From Micromonospora vinacea (GTDB lineage: Bacteria > Actinomycetota > Actinomycetes > Mycobacteriales > Micromonosporaceae), in the NCBI RefSeq assembly GCF_015751785.1, contig NZ_JADOTY010000001.1, positions 6,386,001 through 6,450,000 of the forward strand: a DNA stretch of 64,000 bases, read 5' to 3'. Below, piece by piece: positions 31,334 to 38,068 of the stretch. The notes under the pieces were generated by a model. The model ran no database searches and had not been told where the DNA came from. It saw only the letters and a list, made by a program, of their open reading frames with translations. Made by a program: the position numbers and the translations under genes. Position 1 is the stretch's first letter. Every line of letters begins with the position of its first letter.

Positions 31334-31768
31334 TCAGGACGCGCGGAGCTGCTCGCGGAACCAGGCCCGGTCGGGGTTGACCACAGCCCGATCGCCGAGC
31401 ACGACGGTGGGCACCGTCTCGTTGCCGCCGGCCACCGCCCGAACGGCGGCGGCAGCGGCCGGGTCGTGCCAGATGTCGACCCAGTGCGCCCGCCGGGCGA
31501 GCCGGCCGAGGGAGAACCGGAGCCGCAGGCAGTAGTGACAGCCGGGACGCCAGTAGACGATCGGCCGGCCGTCCACCGCGCTGGCCCGTTGCGCCTCGTC
31601 GGCGCCCATCGAGCGGGGAAAGGCCCACGGCGACAGCAGCAGCGCCAACGCCAGGAAGACCAACAACTCGACGCCGCCGACGACGGGCAGACCGGCCGTC
31701 AGTTGCGTCACCGCCACCAGCACGCCGAACGCCGCCACCAGGATCGCCGGAACCCACCGTCGAAGCAC
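31334..31768 (-). CDS. Membrane-anchored glutaredoxin-like protein
   Basis: It has 144 residues with a GTG start. Two N-terminal helices (VPAILVAAFGVLVAVTQLT and VELLVFLALALLLSPWAF) precede a glutaredoxin fold with the redox motif CHYC at residues 77-80 (VYWRPGCHYCLRLRFSLGRL) and the cis-Pro signature VPTVVLG. It resembles mycoredoxin-type proteins, which use mycothiol to reduce disulfides; the membrane anchor is an addition found in some actinomycetes. The predicted active domain faces the cytoplasm. Confidence 0.82.
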   Translation of the reverse strand: MLRRWVPAILVAAFGVLVAVTQLTAGLPVVGGVELLVFLALALLLSPWAFPRSMGADEAQRASAVDGRPIVYWRPGCHYCLRLRFSLGRLARRAHWVDIWHDPAAAAAVRAVAGGNETVPTVVLGDRAVVNPDRAWFREQLRAS

Positions 31769-31833
31769 GTCGAGGACCCTACCTCCAGGTACGCGATGCC
31801 CGCTGTTCCGGCCAGGTGAGCGACCGCCAGACC

Positions 31834-31862
31834 TTGACAGATATCGATGTTAACGCCAACAT
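31834..31862 (+). promoter_or_regulatory. GH43 promoter with LacI-type operator
   Basis: A consensus -35 TTGACA (31834-31839), a 17-base spacer and CAACAT (31857-31862). The inverted repeat ATGTT-N6-AACAT (31847-31862) overlaps spacer and -10, where a repressor would act. It resembles LacI-family operators of actinomycete arabinan and xylan genes and shares GATGTTAAC with 18677. The leader to the start codon is about 160 bases and holds no gene. Confidence 0.55.
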
Positions 31863-32027
31863 GAACTCCGCCACCTGGTGGCAACGCCACCGTCACATTC
31901 CCAGCCCTTCGCGCCTCTCCCCCGGCCCTGCCCGACGTCGCCGCGCGGCGTCGACCGGCTCGGCTACGGCGTCGCCGCGGTGCTACAGGTGCTGGTCAAT
32001 GGCCGTTCCCAATCCCGCGGAGGACAG

Positions 32028-33542
32028 ATGCCGCTGCCATCCCCTCGAACCGACCCGAACACCCGCCGAGCCATCCGCCGGGAGCCCGCCGGCCGCAGCG
32101 GCTCCCGGTGTCTCCGGTCGGCGCTGGCCGCGGTGCTGGTGGTCCTCGCCGTGTCGGCCGGCCTGCCCGTGGCCGGGCCGGCGCAAGCCGCACCGTCCGT
32201 GAACTACACCAACCCGTTGGTGAACCAGCGGGCCGACCCGCACATCTTCCGGCACACCGACGGCTACTACTACCTGACCGCGACGGTGCCGCAGTACGAC
32301 CGGATCGTGCTGCGCCGGGCCACCACACTGCAGGGTTTGGCGACGGCTGCGGAGACGACGATCTGGAACCGCCACACCAGCGGAGAGATGGGTGCCCACA
32401 TCTGGGCGCCGGAGATCCATTTCATCAACAACCGCTGGTACGTGTACTTCGCAGCGGGCCGCACCGACGACGTGTGGCGGATCCGGATGTACGTGCTGGA
32501 GAACGCCAACGCCAATCCGCTGACCGGTTCGTGGACGGAACGCGGCCGCATCACGACACCCTGGGACACCTTCAGCCTGGACGCCTCGACCTTCGTCGCC
32601 AACGGGGTGCGCTATCTGACCTGGGCACAGCAGGAGCCTTCGATCGGAAACAACTCCAACGTCTATCTCGCCCGGATGGGTGCCAACCCGTGGCAGATCA
32701 CCGGCACGGTGACCCGGCTGGTCGTGCCGACGTACGACTGGGAGACCCGCGGCTACCGGGTGGCCGAGGGCCCGGCGGTGATCCAACGCAACGGCCGGAT
32801 CTTCCTGACCTACTCGGCCAGCGCCACTGACGCCAACTACTGCCTCGGGATGCTGAGCGCCTCCGCCACCGCGAACCTGCTCGACGCCGCCTCCTGGAGC
32901 AAGAGCCCCAGCCCGGTGTTCGCCAGCAACGCGGCCACCAGCCAGTACGGCCCCGGCCACAACTCGTTCACCGTCTCCGAAGACGGGCAGAGCGACATCC
33001 TCGTCTACCACGACCGGAACTACCGCGACATCACCGGCGACCCGCTCAACGACCCGAACCGACGCACGCGGCTGCAGAAGGTGTACTGGAACGCCGACGG
33101 CACGCCGAACTTCGGCATCCCGGTGCCCGACGGGGCCACACCGGTGCGGCTGCGCTCACATGACCAGGCCAGCAGCTACATCCGGCACTACGACTACCGG
33201 GCACGGATCGAGCCGAACGTGGCCAACCTGGCCGACTCCCAGTTCCGCATCGTCACCGGCCTCGCCGGCGGCGGATCGGTGTCGCTGGAGTCGACGAACT
33301 TCCCCGGTTACTACCTACGCCACCGGGGCTACGCGCTGTACGTGGAAAAGAACGACGGCTCGGCGCTCTTCGGCGGCGACGCGAGCTTCCGTCGCCAAGC
33401 CGGCCTCGCCGACAGCGCGGGGATCTCCCTGGAGTCGCAGAACTTCCCGGGCCGCCACGTGCGCCACCGTGACGGACTGCTCTACATCGAGGCGGTCGGT
33501 TCGAGCGCCGAGCGCGCCTCGGCCACCTTCCACCTGGAGTAG
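32028..33542 (+). CDS. Secreted GH43 arabinofuranosidase-type enzyme with AbfB (CBM42) domain
   Basis: The product is about 504 residues. ATG 32028 follows CGGAGGACAG. A long signal peptide (about 55 residues) ends at GPAQAAP. The GH43 five-blade propeller begins YTNPLVNQRADPHIF (catalytic base Asp near residue 70), with LDASTF (pKa-modulating Asp) and AEGPAVIQRNGRIFLTYSAS (acid Glu). Residues about 370-504 are an AbfB domain with repeated SLESTNFPGYYLRHRGYALYVEKND and SLESQNFPGRHVRHRDGLLYIE, which binds arabinofuranose side chains. It likely releases arabinose from arabinan or arabinoxylan. The next gene starts eight bases later. Confidence 0.92.
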   Translation: MPLPSPRTDPNTRRAIRREPAGRSGSRCLRSALAAVLVVLAVSAGLPVAGPAQAAPSVNYTNPLVNQRADPHIFRHTDGYYYLTATVPQYDRIVLRRATTLQGLATAAETTIWNRHTSGEMGAHIWAPEIHFINNRWYVYFAAGRTDDVWRIRMYVLENANANPLTGSWTERGRITTPWDTFSLDASTFVANGVRYLTWAQQEPSIGNNSNVYLARMGANPWQITGTVTRLVVPTYDWETRGYRVAEGPAVIQRNGRIFLTYSASATDANYCLGMLSASATANLLDAASWSKSPSPVFASNAATSQYGPGHNSFTVSEDGQSDILVYHDRNYRDITGDPLNDPNRRTRLQKVYWNADGTPNFGIPVPDGATPVRLRSHDQASSYIRHYDYRARIEPNVANLADSQFRIVTGLAGGGSVSLESTNFPGYYLRHRGYALYVEKNDGSALFGGDASFRRQAGLADSAGISLESQNFPGRHVRHRDGLLYIEAVGSSAERASATFHLE

Positions 33543-33550
33543 GAGGAGCG

Positions 33551-35209
33551 ATGCCCTTCACCATCACGAGAAGACCGTTCGGCGGCGGGTCGATCAAACG
33601 CGGCCGGCGTACCGCAGTGGTGCTCGCCATGATCACCATGCTGGTCGGCGCGGCCGGTGCCGTTCTCATCAGCGCACCGCCGGCAGCGGCGGCGAGCATC
33701 GACACCAACGCCTACTACGTCCTGGTCAACCGGAACAGCGGCAAGGTCCTCGACGTCCGGGACACCTCGACCGCGGACGGCGCGGTGATCCAGCAGTGGT
33801 CCCGTAACGACGGCGCGTGGCAACAGTTCCAGTTCGTCTCCTCCGGCAGCGGCTACTACCGCCTCAAGGCCCGACACAGCGGCAAGGTCGTCGACCTGTG
33901 GGAGTGGAACACCGCCGACGGCGCCGAGTACCGCCAGTGGTCCGATGTCAACGGCACCAACCAGCAGTTCCAGGTTCTCGACTCCGACAGCGGCCATGTA
34001 CGTCTGATCAACCGCCACTCGGCGAAGGCACTTGAGGTCTGGGAGCGGTCCACTGCCGACGGCGGCCGGATCAGCCAGTACGCCGACCTCAACGGGACCA
34101 ACCAGCAGTGGCAGCTGATCGCGGTCGGAGGTGGCAGCACACCGCCGACCACCGGCTGTGGCAGCGGGTCGACCAACGCCGAGGCGGTTCTGAGCGGGAG
34201 CACCTGGACGGCCCGCAACGGCTCGTCGACTGTCTACTCGGGTTCGGACATGCTGTCGGCGATGCAGGCGGCGGTCAACTCGCTCTCGGCGGGGCGTACG
34301 TCGAAGCAGCGGGTGGTGGTTCGCGGCTCGGGCTCGGTGAGCGCCGGCTCGCGGTTGTCGCTGCCGTCGTACACGACACTGGCCGTGTGCGGCACGATCA
34401 ACGTGACCGGGTCCGGCTCGGGTGACCAGGCACCGGTGTACTCCCGGGGAACCACTGACGTCGAGGTGCAGAACCTCACGCTGACCGGTTCGCCGTTGTA
34501 CGGGATCTTCATGCGCAACGTGAACAACCTGACCCTCGGGCAGATCGACATGCGGCTCTCGGCCGGTCTGGGCGTCCGCATCGACAACCATGGTGGGGAT
34601 CGGGCGGTCAAGGTGCGCAACATCCGCATCGACACCGTGTACGTGTCGGGGACCGGCACCCACGGGGTGGAGACGTACGGCGTGGATGGTCTGACGATCG
34701 GCACGGTCACGGCGCGCAACACCCGGGACTCCGGCCTGCTGCTAAACGACACGATCAACGCCACGATCGGCACTGTCGACGCGCAGGGCGCCGGGGCGGG
34801 CACCGGGTACGCGGCGTTCCGGATGGCCAACCGCAACGGCCGGGTGGGCAACTCGTACCCGACAAACATCCGGGTCGGAACCGTGCTCGCGTCCGGCGGT
34901 GGCCGAGGGATCTTCTGCGTGTCCGAGTCCGGTGGCGCGGTGATCGACCGGGTGACGATCTCGAACACGGGGAACAACGCGATCCTGGTGGAGAACTGCT
35001 ACAACGTGGTCATCGCCGGGGTGTCGGGGACGGTGACGGGCGGTGGTGAGGTGAGGATCGCGGCCCGGACCGAGTTCCCGATCTCCTCCGGCATCCGGTT
35101 CCAGAATCTGACAGTCAGCGGCACCAACATCACCCAGAGCCCCTGCGGTGGCGCGAACAACACGATCAGCAACGTCACCCGGGTCAACTCGACACTGACC
35201 TGGTGTTGA
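33551..35209 (+). CDS. Secreted ricin-B-lectin plus right-handed beta-helix protein (pectin-lyase fold)
   Basis: It has 552 residues. TAGGAGGAG precedes the ATG. The signal peptide reaches about residue 45 (APPAAAAS). Residues 50-190 are a ricin B-type trefoil with three similar blocks (SGKVLDVRDTSTADGAVIQQW, SGKVVDLWEWNTADGAEYRQW, SAKALEVWERSTADGGRISQY), each ending QQFQ or QQWQ. Residues 200-552 are a parallel beta-helix (VEVQNLTLTGSPLYGIFMRNVNNLTLGQIDM, DGLTIGTVTARNTRDSGLLLNDT), the fold of pectate lyases and polygalacturonases. Catalytic residues cannot be fixed. It is cotranscribed with the GH43 gene, so pectic side-chain breakdown is plausible. Confidence 0.85.
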   Translation: MPFTITRRPFGGGSIKRGRRTAVVLAMITMLVGAAGAVLISAPPAAAASIDTNAYYVLVNRNSGKVLDVRDTSTADGAVIQQWSRNDGAWQQFQFVSSGSGYYRLKARHSGKVVDLWEWNTADGAEYRQWSDVNGTNQQFQVLDSDSGHVRLINRHSAKALEVWERSTADGGRISQYADLNGTNQQWQLIAVGGGSTPPTTGCGSGSTNAEAVLSGSTWTARNGSSTVYSGSDMLSAMQAAVNSLSAGRTSKQRVVVRGSGSVSAGSRLSLPSYTTLAVCGTINVTGSGSGDQAPVYSRGTTDVEVQNLTLTGSPLYGIFMRNVNNLTLGQIDMRLSAGLGVRIDNHGGDRAVKVRNIRIDTVYVSGTGTHGVETYGVDGLTIGTVTARNTRDSGLLLNDTINATIGTVDAQGAGAGTGYAAFRMANRNGRVGNSYPTNIRVGTVLASGGGRGIFCVSESGGAVIDRVTISNTGNNAILVENCYNVVIAGVSGTVTGGGEVRIAARTEFPISSGIRFQNLTVSGTNITQSPCGGANNTISNVTRVNSTLTWC

Positions 35210-35212
35210 CCC

Positions 35213-35254
35213 GCGCAGGAGCGGCCGCTCGGGTTCGAGTGGCCGCTCCTGCGC
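35213..35254 (+). terminator. Strong terminator after the GH43/beta-helix operon
   Basis: A perfect 14-bp stem (35213-35226 with 35241-35254; GCGCAGGAGCGGCC arm) with a loop that can form an inner CTCG/CGAG stem. It begins four bases after the stop. Confidence 0.75.
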
Positions 35255-35326
35255 CGGATCGTGGTGCTTCGGCCCGGACCGGTCACGGGGTTTCGTCGGC
35301 CGGCGCTTCCGGGTAGCGGATGGCCC

Positions 35327-35848
35327 ATGAACCGCAACCTCGTCAAGGCTCTGCAGGTCGCGTGGGAGCTGCCGGAGTTCCGCTCTGGAGTGCGACACGT
35401 CGTCGATCTTGAGGAGATCGCGGGGCTGCTGGCCACCCTGTCCGTTCCGGACCATGACCACGAGGTGGAGCGCAGCCTGCTGAGCCTGCTGCGGTCCGCC
35501 CTGGACACTGTCGAGATCCGGGAGGCGGTGTTGCTGCTGCTGGAGCGCGACGAGGTACGCAGGCCGCTCGTTGCGGCGGCGGTGGAGCCGCTGGCGGACC
35601 GGCCGGGTCAGGCTGCCGCCATCGCGTCGGCGGCCGAGGATCCGGCGGTGCGGCGTGAGGTGCGGGCGGTGCTGGCCAGCGCCAAGGTGCGCGAGCTGAT
35701 CTGGCAGGCGATCGAGAACCAGTTGAGCGACAACCGGTTCGGCCTGATCCGTCGGGCGGCGGTGCTGTTCGTGTGGCACCCGCGTGTCCGGCGCTTCGCG
35801 TGGGCGGTGCGCCGGCACGGCGTGTTGCGCGAGCTACGCCGCAAGTAG
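35327..35848 (+). CDS. Hypothetical helical-repeat protein
   Basis: The product is about 173 residues from ATG 35327 (MNRNLVKALQVAWELPEF). It is composed of amphipathic helices of similar length (HEVERSLLSLLRSALDTVEIREAVLLLLERDEVRRPLVAAAVEPLA, VRREVRAVLASAKVRELIWQAIENQL), resembling HEAT/ARM-type repeats. No signal peptide or catalytic motif. It is separated from the upstream operon by a strong terminator. Function unknown. Confidence 0.65.
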   Translation: MNRNLVKALQVAWELPEFRSGVRHVVDLEEIAGLLATLSVPDHDHEVERSLLSLLRSALDTVEIREAVLLLLERDEVRRPLVAAAVEPLADRPGQAAAIASAAEDPAVRREVRAVLASAKVRELIWQAIENQLSDNRFGLIRRAAVLFVWHPRVRRFAWAVRRHGVLRELRRK

Positions 35849-35897
35849 TCCGTGCCGGCCGGCGGCGCGGCACTCTTCGGCCTGCCCGGAGGGCGGA

Positions 35898-37160
35898 TCA
35901 CCGACGGCGGCGGGCCATCCACTGCCAGATGTGGGTGCCGTTGAGGCTCGGGTCGTTGCGGGCGACGTAGATCCAGGACCAGTGGCCGGGGAACTGGTAG
36001 CCGTTCCAGACGACGTGGTCGTACAGGGTGATCAGGGATCCCGGGATGAGGTCGTGGGCGTGGATCGTGTTGGTCTCGGGTGGCACTGTGTCGTCGTCGC
36101 GTGAGGTGACCAGCCAGGTCGGGGTCCGAATCTTCGCCAACTCGGCGTCGGTGATCAGCGGCGGGCCCTCCCCGCTGAGCGGCTCGACGATGCCGCAGAT
36201 CGGCACCGACGCGGCGAACAGGTCGGGATAGGTGGTGGTCATCTCCAGGGACATGTAGCCGCCGTTGCTGCAACCGACCACGTAGATCCGGTCGGGGTCG
36301 ACCCGCTTGCGGCGTACGAGGTCCTGAATGATCTCGCGGATCAGCGGGGCGAACCGGGGGCCGTCCTCCATCCAGTAGGAGGTGCTCTGCGGAGCGACGA
36401 CGTACGCGCCGGAGAAGATCCGCTGAGCCTGCGGGGTGGCGAAGCCGAGCGCACCCCGGTTGGCCCGCAGCGTGGTCTCGTTGTCGTAGTAGTCGTCCGG
36501 CAGCGAGGCACCCTCGCCGCCACCGTGCAGCCAGACGATCAGCGGCCGCCGGCCGTGCCGGGGCGAGTGGTCGGGCGAGTACAGCCGGTACTTCATACCC
36601 GAGCCCGAGATGTGGTAGCTGAAGGCGTCCACCTCGGGGTTCGACAGCCCTGCCTGCACGAAGCGGGTGATGGTGATCGGCGCGCCGCGGCGCCCGACGA
36701 TGGGGGTGTTCTGCGTGATGGTGTAGACGAGGTCCAGCCGGACGTTGCGGCCCCTGCTCAGGATGTAGCCGAGGGTGCCACCGCCGGGTTGACCCTCGGC
36801 GTGGCTCAAGTCCAGCACGATGTTTCCGTGCCGGTCGAGCCGGGCCGCGGTCACCGTGCGGTCCAGGTCGTACTCGCTGAAGATCTGGTCCCCGGGAGCG
36901 ATCGGGATCGGGCTGGTGGCCCTGGCGTGCACGCTGAACGTGCCGGGGGTCAGCCCGGCCGGGTCGATCGGCCCGAGCCGGCCGGTGTCGAGGGTGACCG
37001 AGGTGACCTGCTCACCGCCGTCGAGCGTTCTGGCGTCGAGGGTGAAGCTCACGCTGGTGGGCTGGTGACCGTCGGCGTGGGCGGCGACGCCGGGCAGAGC
37101 CAGGCCGATGGCGGCACCGGCCCCACCGGCCAGAACGGTGCGACGAGTGACAGACGACAT
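35898..37160 (-). CDS. Tat-exported alpha/beta-hydrolase esterase
   Basis: The product is about 420 residues from ATG 37160. The Tat signal SVTRRTVLAGGAGAAIGLALPG-type stretch (RR at positions 6-7) ends near AAHA, so it is exported folded. Residues 40-190 form a beta-rich N-domain. The hydrolase part has LIVWLHGGGEG (oxyanion), VVGCSNGGYMSLEM (G-C-S-N-G nucleophile elbow), SRDDDTVPPETN (Asp) and FPGHWSW (His). This is the PHB-depolymerase/LpqC/feruloyl-esterase-like group. Because a ferulate-type pathway lies 20 kb away, release of esterified hydroxycinnamates is attractive but unproven. Confidence 0.85.
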   Translation of the reverse strand: MSSVTRRTVLAGGAGAAIGLALPGVAAHADGHQPTSVSFTLDARTLDGGEQVTSVTLDTGRLGPIDPAGLTPGTFSVHARATSPIPIAPGDQIFSEYDLDRTVTAARLDRHGNIVLDLSHAEGQPGGGTLGYILSRGRNVRLDLVYTITQNTPIVGRRGAPITITRFVQAGLSNPEVDAFSYHISGSGMKYRLYSPDHSPRHGRRPLIVWLHGGGEGASLPDDYYDNETTLRANRGALGFATPQAQRIFSGAYVVAPQSTSYWMEDGPRFAPLIREIIQDLVRRKRVDPDRIYVVGCSNGGYMSLEMTTTYPDLFAASVPICGIVEPLSGEGPPLITDAELAKIRTPTWLVTSRDDDTVPPETNTIHAHDLIPGSLITLYDHVVWNGYQFPGHWSWIYVARNDPSLNGTHIWQWMARRRR

Positions 37161-37179
37161 GCGGGCCCCCGTACCTTGC

Positions 37180-37208
37180 GATGTAGACCTTCGTCGATGG
37201 CATCTCAA
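37180..37208 (-). promoter_or_regulatory. Promoter of the Tat esterase gene
   Basis: On the minus strand TTGAGA (37208-37203), 17 bases, then TACATC (37185-37180). The predicted start of transcription is about 12-14 bases before the ATG, with GGGGG as the likely ribosome site. Confidence 0.5.
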
Positions 37209-37252
37209 CGTAACGTGGTGGTGATCCGCTGGCAACCGATGCCGGCACGGGT

Positions 37253-37293
37253 GATCAGGGCGCCCCACGAGCCACCGGGGAGACGCCCTGATC
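37253..37293 (-). terminator. Terminator of the 199-residue secreted protein gene
   Basis: A perfect 10-bp stem (GATCAGGGCG arm, 37253-37262 with 37284-37293) whose loop holds a further CCCC/GGGG stem. It lies 32 bases beyond the stop at 37325. Confidence 0.65.
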
Positions 37294-37324
37294 GATCATG
37301 AGCGCAACGCCGTCCCCGACACCG

Positions 37325-37924
37325 TCAGCTCAGTCGCTCGAACACGGAGAACGGGTAGACCCAGGCGGGGTTGAACATCAGGCCCAGCCGGTGCAGGTAC
37401 CGCTGACAGGTGCTCGGCTGCGCCGGGTCGGGGCAGAAGGTCACCCACAGCTCGGAGTACCCGTCCTTCTCGGTCGGGCTGTAGGTGACGATCTGGTCGC
37501 GCACGACGAACCGCATCGAGGTCAGTCGAGGGTCCTGCACGTCGTTGGGGAAGGAGAGGGACGTGTCCAGGCCGTACAGCACGATCTCGTTGGAGAACAG
37601 GCAGACGCTCGCCTGGAAGTACAACTCGTAGATGGTGGTGTAGGTGGCTGTCTCGTAGACCTGCTCGGAGACCTCCTCGCGGTAGCAGGGGGTGCCCGGC
37701 GGAAACGCCGGCGGCGTGGGCACCGGGATCGCGTTTGTCGTGATGTCACCCGTGGTGCGCGCCGCCTTGCCCGACGACGTCGCCCGCAGGCCGCCGTCGG
37801 CGCAGGACGCCTTCGTCTTGCAGATGGCCACGTCGGGCGCCGCCGACGCGGCCGCCGCCGGGACGGTGAGCGTCGCCGCGAGCACGGTCAGGGCCAGGAC
37901 CAGAGACTTGAGATGTACGGACAC
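37325..37924 (-). CDS. Secreted hypothetical protein divergent from STAND regulator
   Basis: It has 199 residues. The GTG at 37924 has GGAGGT just upstream. A signal peptide (VHLKSLVLALTVLAATLTVPAAAASAA) is followed by a mature chain with six Cys (AICKTKASC, GTPCYRE, SVCLFSN, TFCPDPAQPSTC). It contains Tyr/Glu-rich EEVSEQVYETATYTTIYELYFQ and a C-terminal LGLMFNPAWVYPFSVFERLS. No family recognised. The intergenic region to the divergent regulator has CCGTACA repeats, so the regulator may control it. Confidence 0.72.
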   Translation of the reverse strand: MSVHLKSLVLALTVLAATLTVPAAAASAAPDVAICKTKASCADGGLRATSSGKAARTTGDITTNAIPVPTPPAFPPGTPCYREEVSEQVYETATYTTIYELYFQASVCLFSNEIVLYGLDTSLSFPNDVQDPRLTSMRFVVRDQIVTYSPTEKDGYSELWVTFCPDPAQPSTCQRYLHRLGLMFNPAWVYPFSVFERLS

Positions 37925-38019
37925 ATGACCTCCAATGGTTCGATCAGTGCGCTCTGCACCCGAGCAGGATCGCCGACCGGGCCGAGCCTCTGGCCGGGAT
38001 TCCGTACACCGCCGTACAC
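37914..38019. promoter_or_regulatory. CCGTACA(C) repeat boxes between divergent genes
   Basis: CCGTACAC at 38002-38009 and again at 38012-38019 (ten bases apart) and the inverted copy TGTACGG at 37914-37920. Ten-base spacing puts the direct repeats on one face of the helix. They are a candidate operator for the XRE/NB-ARC/TPR regulator. Confidence 0.45.
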
Positions 38020-38068
38020 TGACGGACGTCGATTGCCAACGGGGGGCGGGACACTGGACGCTGCGGGG

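Noticed and set aside
37298..38068. N-terminal extension of the STAND regulator frame
   Set aside because: It runs antisense through the secreted 199-residue gene; the XRE domain begins right after GTG 38069.
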